Source: Psychroflexus salarius (GTDB taxonomy: Bacteria > Bacteroidota > Bacteroidia > Flavobacteriales > Flavobacteriaceae). Taken from it: a stretch of 64,000 nucleotides of DNA. Location: the NCBI RefSeq assembly GCF_900129035.1, contig NZ_FQTW01000006.1, positions 1 through 64,000 on the forward strand, written 5' to 3'. The translations under genes were made by a program, and so were the position numbers. Positions 1 through 9,604 of the stretch are shown here, piece by piece (position 1 is the stretch's first letter; every line of letters begins with the position of its first letter). The notes under the pieces were generated by a model, which did not search any database, was not told where the DNA came from, and was given only the letters and a program-made list of their open reading frames with translations.

Positions 1-3000
1 CTTATCTCATTATTAGAAGCGTCTAAATAACGTACTGCATGTGTCGTTTCATCTTGATCTTCACCGAATGCTAAATCTGTATTTTGGGTTAAATCGAATT
101 CAGCTACGCCAGTAACTGGATCTATGCAAGATTCTAAATCTTGAACTGATGAGACTTCGACATTATATAAGTCAATTTCAAAACTTCCAGCACTAAAACA
201 TTCTGTGAAACCAGAATTTTCAATTCTTACAAATATGGTTTGCGATTCATTAATGGGTGCATAATTGTTAATATCTTCACCTTGACTAGTTAGTGAGTTA
301 GTACCTGAATTAGCTTCAGCCTCTGTCAAGTAATAGCTTACATTATAATTCCCATTTTGATTGCCAATTGCTAAATTAGTATTTTGAGTTAGATCAAAAG
401 TTTGGGTTAAAGTAAAATCACCACAAGCTTCAAAATTTTGCAATTGTTCTATAAGAGGTGTTTCAAAAGCTTCAATAATAAAATTTGAGACTTCAAAACA
501 GTTAGGATTTTCATTATTAGTTACAGTTACGTAAATCACTTTTTGTCCCAAAGAGTTTAAGGTATACTCAGATGGGTTTTCAATGGCATTATCAAGATTA
601 TTCTGAAGTGCATCTTGTTCATTTTCAAAATAATTTACTGTAAAATCTGACGAATCTTGACCGTCTAATGCTACATCTGTCTTAGGTGTAAGATCAAAAA
701 TAGTTTGTTGTGTATCAACATTCTGGCACTCTGAAATATTTTCTGTTGATGTTAAATCACCAATTCTAACATTATCAATTATTAAAATGAAACTTCCTAT
801 GGCAAAACAACCCGTTGTACTTGGGTTATCGGCACGGACAAAAATTTCTGTACCTGATGAAGCTAGATAATTCTCAACTTCTGACTGAGGGATTTCATTA
901 ACTGAATTATTAGCATGATCTTCGGTTAAATAATAACTAAAATTAAAATTATTAGGATCTTGACCATTTAAAGCTTCAGATTCAACTTGAGTTAAATCAA
1001 AATTTATTTCATTAGACGAATAATCGCTACACTGTCTTAGTGTAGATAAATCTTGAGAAATTTCAACATCCTGATAGGTGATTTGAAATTCAGTAACTTC
1101 AGAACAGCCGGTTAATTGATTATTCGCAAAACCTTCAATTCTTGCATATATTGTCTCTGTGGTACCATCAAACGAATAAGTGGTTGGGTTAACTATTCTA
1201 TCAATATCATTTTCTGCATTTTCTAAACTTCTAAAATAAGAAATCTGAAAATCACTTAAAACTTGAGAGTCATCAATTAAGTTATCATCATTCAAACGAA
1301 GGTTAAAAGTACTACCTTCACAAGCAAATAAAGGATCTGGCAGAAGGCTTTCGCTTATAGGCGTTGGTAAAAACTCAACTACAATAGTATCTTCGGTTGT
1401 ACAACCTGTAGAATAAGTGTAAACCACTGTATAAACTCCTTCATCATCTACATCAAGAGTGATATCTGTCTCGCCAGGTATTAAAACACCATCTTTAAAC
1501 CATTCTACTGTCGCGCCTTGAAAAAGTTCTAAACCTGTATTTAATGTAATTTCACCACCGACACAAAGCGTATTGTCATTTTCTACTAAAATATCATTAC
1601 CTAAATCTACAGTCCCAAAATCAAATGAACCAGCCGAAAGAAAAATAGCAGAATCATAAGCACTATCACCACGATCGGCAATAATCATTTTAATGTTATA
1701 AACTTCACCTGGATTAATGTTGGTAGAGGCTGTTAAAACAACGGTACGGCCTTGATATTCGATAGGCGCAACTGGTTCGACATCACCAAAATATTCTTCT
1801 CCAAAAAAATCAGCATTAACAGGACTGCAACCTGTTTGTGTACCTGGTGACACCGTAGTTACAGAAATTGGGTCTGTGGTACCTGGTACCAAGGCCAAAT
1901 TTTCTTGGTTTCCATTTTGGTCGGTTAATATAAACACAAAAGCATCAGCAAAAGTATCATTACACTGATAGTTTTCATATTCTTCAGAGGCAAAAATAAA
2001 GTCAAAACTCAAAGTTTCAGATACCGCTTCAAAATCGAAAGTAAGTACAGATTCGTCATTTGACGAACCAGAAATAGAAGGTATAAAGGCACTTAACTCG
2101 GGCTCTGAATTAACTGTATTATTCCAACCACCGTCACTTTGTATGCCCTGATTGGGACCTTCAACATTATTAATATTACCATTATTAAACACAATTCCAC
2201 TTTCTATCGGGAATTCTGAATTATTGTTATCAAAAAAACCAATACTAGGCGCATTTGGATTTCCTGTAAAATTTATGTTAGACACATTAGCACAATCGTT
2301 ATCGACTAGTACGTCAATTACTAAATCATTAACGTTGTTAATAGTTATGGTTTCAGGATTTCCGTCTTCATCTTCGCGGTTAATATTGTAAGGTGTATTA
2401 GCTTCAACCTCAATAAATCTAACAATAGGTGTAATTTCTATGGCGAAAGAAGCACTACAACCGTATTGGTCTGTCACAGTTAATGTAACAAGATTTGTTG
2501 CACTATTTTGAAACGCATGTTCTACCGTTTGTCCTGTATCTGAGTCGCCATCACCAAAACTCCAAAAATATTCTAAATCTGAATAAACACCTGAAGATGG
2601 TATTACATCAGCTGAAAAAGTAACAACTTGACCATAACCAATTTCATTAATCGGTATATCGGTTTCTATACCTGTGCCTGTAGTAGAATAAGTTTGGCAT
2701 GGCTCTCGAACACTAATAGCCGCATTCCAACCTGTAAAAGCATTATTAGGAACACCACCTGAAAACCTAAAGGTCAAACATCCTGAATTATTGCTATCTG
2801 AAGCGGTTATTAATTGACCAGTCTCTGGGCCATCATTACCGTCAATTGCTCCAGAAAAAGTAAACAATAAGTCAGCAGACGTATCTGCTCCATCATAAAT
2901 TTCTAATTCACCAGGACCTGTTAAAAATTCTAAAAATTCAACTACAAGTAAAAGGTCAGTGGTCTGAGGACAAATAGTGTATACAAATTCACCAGAACTT

Positions 3001-3143
3001 GTAGGACTATTTGGGCCATCTGGATCATAAAAATTTCCGGTATCTGTATTTACGGTTTGCCCATCAGTCATGTTAAAATCTTGACCAAACGTAAAACTTA
3101 CAGATATTATGGAAAATAATAGTAAAGTGTAAAAACGTTTCAT
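1..3143 (-). CDS. Large secreted multidomain surface protein (probable T9SS cargo), C-terminus cut by window edge
   Basis: The first ~1047 residues are in the window; the reading frame runs open off base 1. It starts with a signal peptide (MKRFYTLLLF..., cleavage near TFG-Q at 20-21). Visible domains in order: a CUB-like region (~55-145), a PKD domain (~165-240, with the WSFGDGD motif), a choice-of-anchor-L-like domain (~265-500, with FIFASEEYE), an Ig-like stretch (~510-590), then successive ~100-residue units from ~597 onward. Each unit carries C-x-n-FDLT and a YYLTE/SYF segment. Flavobacterial proteins of this design usually end in a type-B T9SS sorting domain; that end is outside the window, so secretion by T9SS is inferred. 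Probably a cell-surface adhesin or gliding-associated protein. Confidence 0.85.
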   Translation of the reverse strand, partial: MKRFYTLLLFSIISVSFTFGQDFNMTDGQTVNTDTGNFYDPDGPNSPTSSGEFVYTICPQTTDLLLVVEFLEFLTGPGELEIYDGADTSADLLFTFSGAIDGNDGPETGQLITASDSNNSGCLTFRFSGGVPNNAFTGWNAAISVREPCQTYSTTGTGIETDIPINEIGYGQVVTFSADVIPSSGVYSDLEYFWSFGDGDSDTGQTVEHAFQNSATNLVTLTVTDQYGCSASFAIEITPIVRFIEVEANTPYNINREDEDGNPETITINNVNDLVIDVLVDNDCANVSNINFTGNPNAPSIGFFDNNNSEFPIESGIVFNNGNINNVEGPNQGIQSDGGWNNTVNSEPELSAFIPSISGSSNDESVLTFDFEAVSETLSFDFIFASEEYENYQCNDTFADAFVFILTDQNGNQENLALVPGTTDPISVTTVSPGTQTGCSPVNADFFGEEYFGDVEPVAPIEYQGRTVVLTASTNINPGEVYNIKMIIADRGDSAYDSAIFLSAGSFDFGTVDLGNDILVENDNTLCVGGEITLNTGLELFQGATVEWFKDGVLIPGETDITLDVDDEGVYTVVYTYSTGCTTEDTIVVEFLPTPISESLLPDPLFACEGSTFNLRLNDDNLIDDSQVLSDFQISYFRSLENAENDIDRIVNPTTYSFDGTTETIYARIEGFANNQLTGCSEVTEFQITYQDVEISQDLSTLRQCSDYSSNEINFDLTQVESEALNGQDPNNFNFSYYLTEDHANNSVNEIPQSEVENYLASSGTEIFVRADNPSTTGCFAIGSFILIIDNVRIGDLTSTENISECQNVDTQQTIFDLTPKTDVALDGQDSSDFTVNYFENEQDALQNNLDNAIENPSEYTLNSLGQKVIYVTVTNNENPNCFEVSNFIIEAFETPLIEQLQNFEACGDFTLTQTFDLTQNTNLAIGNQNGNYNVSYYLTEAEANSGTNSLTSQGEDINNYAPINESQTIFVRIENSGFTECFSAGSFEIDLYNVEVSSVQDLESCIDPVTGVAEFDLTQNTDLAFGEDQDETTHAVRYLDASNNEI

Positions 3144-3179
3144 TATAATAAAATTACACTGTAAAGACCTTATTTTTTG

Positions 3180-3187
3180 TAATTTTG
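3180..3187 (+). promoter_or_regulatory. Bacteroidota -7 element for the Nfu gene
   Basis: TAATTTTG matches the Bacteroidota -7 consensus TAnnTTTG and lies 21 bp before the ATG at 3209. An in-frame TTG at 3185 falls inside this element, which argues against it as the start codon. Confidence 0.55.
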
Positions 3188-3208
3188 CAATTAAAATCAC
3201 TAATAGAT

Positions 3209-4138
3209 ATGCAATCTTTCACAGTTGACGTCAAACCTACAAATAAACCATCAATTATCAAATTAGAAGTTAACGATTTTTTAACCAAATCGAAAAGTTA
3301 TGAGTTCAATAATATTGAAGATGCTCAAAATTCTCCTTTAGCTTCTAAGCTTTTTCACTTACCTTTTGTCAAAACCGTTTTTATTAGCCAGAATTTTGTG
3401 GCGGTAGAAAAATACAACATTGTAGAATGGAGCGATGTACAAGACGACTTAGCCAAGCAAGTTGAAAACGACTTAAATGAAGGTGTTCAAGTCATTAAAA
3501 AAGAAGCTGAAGATGCTAAGAAAAAGGTTCCTGTAACGGTTTATGCTGAAAGTACACCAAACCCTTCAGTAATGAAGTTTGTTGCCAATAAAAAATTGGT
3601 TTTAGCTGCGGCTGAATTTAAAAGTATTGATGAGACATCTCATGCACCAATGATTGAAAAGTTATTTCATTTTCCATTTGTAAAGGAAGTTTTTATAGAT
3701 GAGAACTATATCTCAATTAATAAATACGATATGGCAGAATGGGATATGATTACCCTTGAACTTCGCGAATTTATTAGAACTTACATTGAAGGTGGTGGTA
3801 CTATTGTTAAAACAGGTAGCGTAAGCAAAGAAGAAAACGCTCAAACTGAGGAGACTTCAAAACAAACCCAAAACGGCGTTAACCGCGAGCAATTAGATGA
3901 TACCTCAAATGAAATTATCAACATCCTAGACGAATACATTAAACCAGCAGTTGCTAGCGATGGCGGTAATATTGCATTTAAATCATACAACCCAGAAAGC
4001 AAACAGGTTGAAGTTATTCTGCAAGGCGCTTGTAGCGGTTGCCCTTCTTCAACAATGACATTAAAAAATGGCATAGAAACGATGCTTAAAGAAATGCTTA
4101 ATAACAAGGTAGAAACTGTCGTAGCATTTAATGGCTAA
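3209..4138 (+). CDS. NifU family Fe-S scaffold protein with two Nfu N-terminal domains
   Basis: A 309-residue protein likely to carry and deliver iron-sulfur clusters in the cytoplasm. Two Nfu N-terminal domains lie in tandem (~1-95 and ~110-205; both contain an NPS/KPS-x-(I/V)-(I/M)-K motif and an FxFVKxVFI segment). A charged linker (~210-230) is followed by a NifU C-terminal domain with the cluster-binding C-S-G-C motif at about residues 275-278. This triple layout is usual in Bacteroidota. The ATG at 3209 is preferred because the upstream TTG lies in the promoter. The gene converges on the phosphate transporter, overlapping it by 4 bp. A shorter NifU-C protein is encoded at 32340-32582. 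Confidence 0.92.
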   Translation: MQSFTVDVKPTNKPSIIKLEVNDFLTKSKSYEFNNIEDAQNSPLASKLFHLPFVKTVFISQNFVAVEKYNIVEWSDVQDDLAKQVENDLNEGVQVIKKEAEDAKKKVPVTVYAESTPNPSVMKFVANKKLVLAAAEFKSIDETSHAPMIEKLFHFPFVKEVFIDENYISINKYDMAEWDMITLELREFIRTYIEGGGTIVKTGSVSKEENAQTEETSKQTQNGVNREQLDDTSNEIINILDEYIKPAVASDGGNIAFKSYNPESKQVEVILQGACSGCPSSTMTLKNGIETMLKEMLNNKVETVVAFNG

Positions 4139-6402
4139 AATTCTTTTTTAGCTTCGTTATAGTATTCTTGAAACAGGTGCATCATTTGTAAAGTTGAATT
4201 AACTAAATCTTTTAACTCTAATAATAGTCCGAAATACAATTTAGTATTTTTCGGACTATTATCATCAACTTTTAGACGCTCGATTTGTTTTTGAATTAAA
4301 TCAGATATAAATTGAACTAAAGCTTCATATTTAGCAACTAATAATTTTATTTCTGTAAAGTCTTGATTTTCAAATACAAAAATCATTTTTTCATTAACTT
4401 CATTCAATTCTGCATCGATACGTTTTAAATCACGGATTTGATTGAATTTTAAATTCTTGTGGTTGTTATTAACATGCTTATGACTACTTCTTGTGATATA
4501 AGCCATTGATTGAACAATTTCTTGCAAATAATCTAAGGTCAAAATGTAAAACTTACTCGCTTCAACCGTGTTTTCTTCGAGTGATTTAATGTAGTAAAAC
4601 ACGTTATCTTTAAGTTCATCTATTTCATTTTCTTGTTGCTCAAGCTGGGACAAACTCTTCTTAAATCTACTTGAATCATGATAACCTAAATTGTTTATTA
4701 CATCACGAAGCAATCTATTATTTCCTTTAATAACACTGGTCATATTTTTAGATGACTCAATGGTAATTTCATTAATTGTAATAATATCAGTTCTGTTAAA
4801 CCGCTTTTGTTGCTGTTCTATTTTTGTTTTTTTGGAGTGTTTAACAGCATTACGAACAACCGACAAGCCTGCTAAAATCACTAAAACTATAATAGCATAA
4901 TTACCGCCATACCAAATCACCAAAGCAACAATAGCCGAAGCTGAAAAAGCTAACAAGGCAGTACCAAACCAACTTGCTATAACATTAAAAACACCTGCGA
5001 CACGATAGACTGCCGAGTCGCGATCCCATGCACGATCACCAAATGAAGTTCCCATAGCTACCATAAACGTAACATAGGTGGTTGATAATGGCAATGTGAA
5101 ATTTGTACCTATCGAAATTAAAACACTAGCTAAAACCAAGTTTATTGAAGCACGAAGCAAATCAAATGCCGGTTTAGTTGGTGAAGATGTATAATTTAAA
5201 GCTTGCTCTGGTTTATTAAATCGATTGCTTATTTTAATTTGAAGTTTTTCATCGAGTAATTGCGAAAATGTTTGACCAGTAAACATGGCATAACGTACAA
5301 TTGTTCTAGATAAGTTATTAGCTTTAAAGCGTTCATCGCCTTCGCCTTGACGACCTAAGTTTACGCCCGTTTGAACCACATATTGTGCTTTGCTAGAAAA
5401 CCATAAAGTTAAAACCATCACAAACCCAGCTATCACTAAAATATATTCTGGTGTTTGTACTTCGCCATCTAAACCACTCATTAAAAATTCTGACGGCAAA
5501 ACACCATTTGCTAAAAAAGCATCTTGCCATAGCATAAAAGACTGATAAGAAGCAATACTTACCCCAATGAAGTTAACTAAATCATTCCCTGCAAAAGCTA
5601 ATGCTAAGGCAAATGTTCCTACTATAACAATTAGTTTTAAAATATTTATTTTAAAAACAGACATTAATAATTGTGCTAAAACTATCCAAATCACAAGACT
5701 AATCCCAACGACAAACAATCTGTTATTTTGGACTAATACAGCAAAATCAGGATCAATAAAATCTATTGTGTTGACGCCTTTGATTAAAATAAAATAGGTA
5801 ATAGCCGAAAGCGAAATACCACCAAATAATGCACCAATATATTTTAACTTTTTTTGATAGTTGAATGAAAAAATTAAACGAGATATAAACTGAACAATAG
5901 CACCTACAAAAAAGGCAATAAAAATAGATAAAATAATGCCTAAGCTAATTTCAGTTGCCTTTGTTAAGTTTATAAACTCACCTAAATCTCGGCTTAAATC
6001 TGGATCGTAATACATTTTTAAAAGACTCACACTAACAGCAGCACCAAGCAATTCAAATACAATTGAAACGGTTGTTGACGTAGGAATACCTATGGTATTA
6101 AAGAAGTCTAAAATTAAAATGTCAGTGATTAAAACGGCTAAAAAAATGATGATAATCTCATCAAAATAAAAAACATTGGGATTAAAAATTCCGTTCCTTG
6201 CTACTTCCATTAGTCCGCTAGAAAACACTGCTCCCACAAGTACACCAAGTCCTGCAACTATCAAAATTGTTTTCATAGGAATAGCTTTCGAACCTATAGC
6301 CGAGTTTAAGAAGTTCACCGCATCATTACTCACACCAACAATCAAGTCAGCAACTGCAAGTAAAAACAGTAAAACAACTAATATGATATACAGACTTTCC
6401 AT
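4135..6402 (-). CDS. Inorganic phosphate transporter (PiT family) with C-terminal PhoU-like domain
   Basis: A 755-residue inner-membrane cation-phosphate symporter. Both halves of the PiT signature are visible: SNDAVNF near residue 25 and GNDLVNF near 272. Roughly a dozen hydrophobic segments span residues 1-540. The C-terminal ~200 residues (from about 560) are soluble, helical and charged, and resemble PhoU-like domains, which is common in Bacteroidota PiT proteins. Start chosen at MESLYII (6402); ten upstream codons without transporter character are omitted. A Pho-box-like direct repeat lies 56-73 bp upstream, suggesting phosphate control together with the PhoB-like regulator at 37.6-38.3 kb (inference). 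Confidence 0.93.
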   Translation of the reverse strand: MESLYIILVVLLFLLAVADLIVGVSNDAVNFLNSAIGSKAIPMKTILIVAGLGVLVGAVFSSGLMEVARNGIFNPNVFYFDEIIIIFLAVLITDILILDFFNTIGIPTSTTVSIVFELLGAAVSVSLLKMYYDPDLSRDLGEFINLTKATEISLGIILSIFIAFFVGAIVQFISRLIFSFNYQKKLKYIGALFGGISLSAITYFILIKGVNTIDFIDPDFAVLVQNNRLFVVGISLVIWIVLAQLLMSVFKINILKLIVIVGTFALALAFAGNDLVNFIGVSIASYQSFMLWQDAFLANGVLPSEFLMSGLDGEVQTPEYILVIAGFVMVLTLWFSSKAQYVVQTGVNLGRQGEGDERFKANNLSRTIVRYAMFTGQTFSQLLDEKLQIKISNRFNKPEQALNYTSSPTKPAFDLLRASINLVLASVLISIGTNFTLPLSTTYVTFMVAMGTSFGDRAWDRDSAVYRVAGVFNVIASWFGTALLAFSASAIVALVIWYGGNYAIIVLVILAGLSVVRNAVKHSKKTKIEQQQKRFNRTDIITINEITIESSKNMTSVIKGNNRLLRDVINNLGYHDSSRFKKSLSQLEQQENEIDELKDNVFYYIKSLEENTVEASKFYILTLDYLQEIVQSMAYITRSSHKHVNNNHKNLKFNQIRDLKRIDAELNEVNEKMIFVFENQDFTEIKLLVAKYEALVQFISDLIQKQIERLKVDDNSPKNTKLYFGLLLELKDLVNSTLQMMHLFQEYYNEAKKEF

Positions 6403-6457
6403 ACAAAAAATGAACCTGCAAAAATGCACCAAACCAACAACTCCGTAAACTTCAAAT

Positions 6458-6475
6458 TGTTACTAAATTATTAAG
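6458..6475 (-). promoter_or_regulatory. Pho-box-like direct repeat upstream of the PiT gene (weak)
   Basis: Two 7-bp half-sites with a 4-bp spacer (plus strand TGTTACT-AAAT-TATTAAG) give the 11-bp period typical of PhoB/PhoP boxes. An imperfect -7 element (CATTTTTG on the minus strand, 6426-6419) lies 31 bp downstream, one helical turn further than at the two better sites in this window. The weakest of the three candidates. Confidence 0.3.
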
Positions 6476-6477
6476 AA

Positions 6478-7293
6478 TTATAACGCCTGAAATTGATGCT
6501 TATTAAGAAGTTGTGCTGTTAATTGACTTGAAATCAATTTACCGGTAGAAACCGAATCTTCATCAAAACTTGGCACCTCTAATTGAAGTTTTTTTGCTTT
6601 ATTTCTATAATAGGAGCGCCGATTAGGGTGCTGAGTGCTAACGCCATGAAAATAGACTTGCTCTAATTGATTAAAATTAACCAATAAAGCATCAATAAGA
6701 CTTACACAATCGGATTGTTGTATCAAATTAATCGGTGCTTCTGGCGATTTAATATTAGATTTTCCTGCTAAAAAATAAATTGGGTGTCGGTCATCCCCAA
6801 TTAAACCACCAAAGCGTATAACCTTTACAAATGGCAATTCTGCTCGTAAAATAAATTCGCTTTTTAAAACCGGATTCTGTTCTATTTCAATTGACGAAAA
6901 TTTATAATCTTCATGATAAACCGGTACCGACTCCAGATTGCTAAATACCGATGTTGAGCTAACATATACTACTTTTTTAATACTAGGATATTTTGAAATT
7001 TCTTCAGCTAAAACACAAATTGAAGCTAAAAATTCGGCTCTAGATTGTTGTTGCAATTTCGGAGGAATTGAAATTACCAGTGTTTCAAGTTGAGAGAAAA
7101 AAGACTCAACATCACCTAACATTTCAACAGGCGTAACTTGTACCCGATAAGCTGAAACACCAAGTTTCTTTAATTCGTCTAACTTAGCTGAAGTTGTTGT
7201 GCTAGCATTTACCTGAACGCCTTTGTTTATAAAATGTTTAGCTAAAGCTTTTCCTAACCAACCACAACCTAATATACCTATTTTATAGCTCAT
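6478..7293 (-). CDS. NAD(P)-binding Rossmann-fold oxidoreductase/epimerase-like protein (YeeZ-like)
   Basis: A 271-residue protein with an N-terminal dinucleotide-binding motif GILGCGWLGKAL (residues 6-17) and a VYVSSTSVF segment near 110, as in extended SDR proteins. No complete YxxxK catalytic motif is obvious, so catalysis is uncertain. The first codons overlap the 3' end of the upstream M28 peptidase gene by 11 bp, so the two are co-transcribed and possibly translationally coupled. Substrate unknown. Confidence 0.75.
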   Translation of the reverse strand: MSYKIGILGCGWLGKALAKHFINKGVQVNASTTTSAKLDELKKLGVSAYRVQVTPVEMLGDVESFFSQLETLVISIPPKLQQQSRAEFLASICVLAEEISKYPSIKKVVYVSSTSVFSNLESVPVYHEDYKFSSIEIEQNPVLKSEFILRAELPFVKVIRFGGLIGDDRHPIYFLAGKSNIKSPEAPINLIQQSDCVSLIDALLVNFNQLEQVYFHGVSTQHPNRRSYYRNKAKKLQLEVPSFDEDSVSTGKLISSQLTAQLLNKHQFQAL

Positions 7294-9601
7294 TTACCGT
7301 AAAATTTTGAGTGCTAATAATGGCATCATTAACAATAAAGGGTTTTGGAATTTGGTTCTTCTGTCTTGTTTTTACATTTAAACGCAATTCATTTAAGAGC
7401 TCATAATTAATTTGGTGTAATACAAAATTTAATTCTTGCAATCGACCGATAGTAAACTTGATATTAATTGGTTCTTGATTGACCACGTAATAATCAAATA
7501 ATCGATTGCTGAAACGCTTTTTAAAAATGTGGTAAGCCTTCTTATCAAAATAAATACTGTCTGCCGATAATTGATTGATGCTAAAATCTATAAAATTGAT
7601 GTTTTTTTCTGTATTTAGTGTCAGCCGTTTAGTTTTAGGACTAGGTAAAATTTTAAGTTGATAACTTATCGTTTTACTTGAAATTTCTAATGTATCTAAT
7701 TTAATTTTAGCTTTTGGCATATCAAAATAAGGTGCTTCAGACATAAAAGTTGCCTTAGAATTGTATTTACTACTAAAATGAGACTCATAAAGCAGCGTAT
7801 CTTCAGCTGAGAAATAGGTTGAAGTATAGTTGTCTAATTCAGTATCATACGATAACCAGTATGCCTGTTTCTGGTCAAGATCAACATGATAATTTAAACT
7901 ATTAGGCAAAGGTCTGTCAGTAGTAAATTCCGCAGAAAAATGTGCTTTTACAAAAAAAACAATGGCTAAAATAAGCAAGGCATAGCTGCTTAATCTTGAT
8001 GCAAAATTTGAGCATATAGCAACTTGAATAAACCCAAAACTAAGTCCTATAAATAAAGCACTTAAACCTAGCATAGATAAGCCAAGTCCAACTGGAAAAA
8101 ATTGAATAAAAGGTGTAAATAACACTAAAGCTGGACAACCTAAAATTAAGGCGATGAAGCGCTTATATTTCAGCTTTGTATTGAAAACAAACATACCTAA
8201 AAAGCCAAAAAACAGCGGTAAGATAAAATAATTTGCACCTGGTAAAGCTAAGTTAAACCCTAGACATGCACACCACGCTAACAAACCAAAACTACTGTAC
8301 ATCGCTGCTGTGCCAAATTTGTTTTGATAGTGTCTTGTAATACCAATTAATGCAGCCAAAATTACAAAAACAACAAACCAAATATAGTCATGGCCATTAT
8401 AAGTAAAACCTTGTAAAATAGATTGATATTGAGGATAAATTGCTCTAATTAAATAATAAATTCCTGTAACCATCAGCGGTAGACCAATTAAAAGCAAAAA
8501 CCATAAAATTAAACTTTTGCCAAGATGTTTTAATTGAAATCTTTGTTTTTGGAGACCTAAATAGATAACGAGTAGCCATAAAACTAATCCGACAATAAGT
8601 AATGGCCAAGACCAAGAATAACTGTAACTTAATAGTTTTAAATTAGCAAAATTGACATAAACTTGATCTTGCGATGTATTAAGTAAACTCAGATTTGCTG
8701 AAGCAAATTCAGGTAATAAATGCATAAGGTAATCAGCTTGATGAAGTAGACTACTATCATCTAAACGCTTTGGTGTGTCTAAAGCTGTGTGATAATCAAA
8801 ATGGTCGTCAATAAAAGCAAAAAATAAGCTAGGAATGTCGGCTTTTTCTCTAAATACAGTTGAGTCTGTATCATTTGGAAGCAGCTTATAAACGCTGTAC
8901 ATAAGTGAGTTTGCCATTGGATAATTGACACCTGCGTTTTGAACATGTTTTATTAGCTGAGCATTGCCGTAATTAGTTTCAACAATCATATTACTTGGGC
9001 CGCCACTTCCTCGTGCTTCAAAATTTAAAACGACGCCAACATCTTTTACCCAAGGATGTTGACGTACAAATAATTCTGCACCATTTAAACCGAGTTCTTC
9101 TGCATCTGTAAAGCAAATAATAATATCATTATTAAATTTTGGATTTGTTGCTAAAAAGGCTCTCAAACTTTCAATTATTACAGCCACACCAGAAGCTGCA
9201 TCACTTGCACCATAAGAAGAATGTGGAGCAGAATCATAATGACTTAGCAGCAATACTGCTCCAGAATTATGTTTGGGATTAGGTGCTTTTATTCTACCAA
9301 CAATATTCTCAGGTATTGTTAAATTACCATCATCAGTTAAGCTAAACCCTTGTTGTGTATGAACATCCTCGATACCGATATCAGATAGCTGCTGACTGAT
9401 ATAGTTACGAACTTTGGCATGTGCCGCAGAACCAACATAATGGGGTTCTTTTGCAATATTAGCCACATGTGATTTTGCATTATCTAAAGAAAAACCAAAC
9501 TTGTTTAAACTATCTTCAGATTGTGGAGAAAAACTTTGATAAACAGCTACAATAACTGTTACAATTAAAGCTGTATAAAAGACTTGTTTGATAAACTTCA
9601 T
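7283..9601 (-). CDS. Membrane-bound M28 family zinc metallopeptidase
   Basis: 772 residues. An N-terminal membrane anchor (~5-22) is followed by an M28 aminopeptidase domain (~40-300). The metal and catalytic residues are all recognisable: H121 (HYDS), D134 (ASDAASG), E168/E169 (DAEELG), E195 (NFEARG) and H271 (DYHTALD). Residues ~325-560 contain about eight or nine hydrophobic segments, followed by a ~210-residue C-terminal domain without transmembrane helices. The architecture resembles ER-type Fxna/ERMP1-like M28 proteins and occurs in Bacteroidota. It probably removes amino acids from peptides on the periplasmic side. It is encoded 3 bp after a zinc-ribbon gene. Confidence 0.9.
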   Translation of the reverse strand: MKFIKQVFYTALIVTVIVAVYQSFSPQSEDSLNKFGFSLDNAKSHVANIAKEPHYVGSAAHAKVRNYISQQLSDIGIEDVHTQQGFSLTDDGNLTIPENIVGRIKAPNPKHNSGAVLLLSHYDSAPHSSYGASDAASGVAVIIESLRAFLATNPKFNNDIIICFTDAEELGLNGAELFVRQHPWVKDVGVVLNFEARGSGGPSNMIVETNYGNAQLIKHVQNAGVNYPMANSLMYSVYKLLPNDTDSTVFREKADIPSLFFAFIDDHFDYHTALDTPKRLDDSSLLHQADYLMHLLPEFASANLSLLNTSQDQVYVNFANLKLLSYSYSWSWPLLIVGLVLWLLVIYLGLQKQRFQLKHLGKSLILWFLLLIGLPLMVTGIYYLIRAIYPQYQSILQGFTYNGHDYIWFVVFVILAALIGITRHYQNKFGTAAMYSSFGLLAWCACLGFNLALPGANYFILPLFFGFLGMFVFNTKLKYKRFIALILGCPALVLFTPFIQFFPVGLGLSMLGLSALFIGLSFGFIQVAICSNFASRLSSYALLILAIVFFVKAHFSAEFTTDRPLPNSLNYHVDLDQKQAYWLSYDTELDNYTSTYFSAEDTLLYESHFSSKYNSKATFMSEAPYFDMPKAKIKLDTLEISSKTISYQLKILPSPKTKRLTLNTEKNINFIDFSINQLSADSIYFDKKAYHIFKKRFSNRLFDYYVVNQEPINIKFTIGRLQELNFVLHQINYELLNELRLNVKTRQKNQIPKPFIVNDAIISTQNFTVNEL

Positions 9602-9604
9602 CGC

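Noticed and set aside
3185-3208. TTG start eight codons upstream of the Nfu gene
   Set aside because: The TTG lies within the TAATTTTG promoter element; the ATG at 3209 begins the family sequence.
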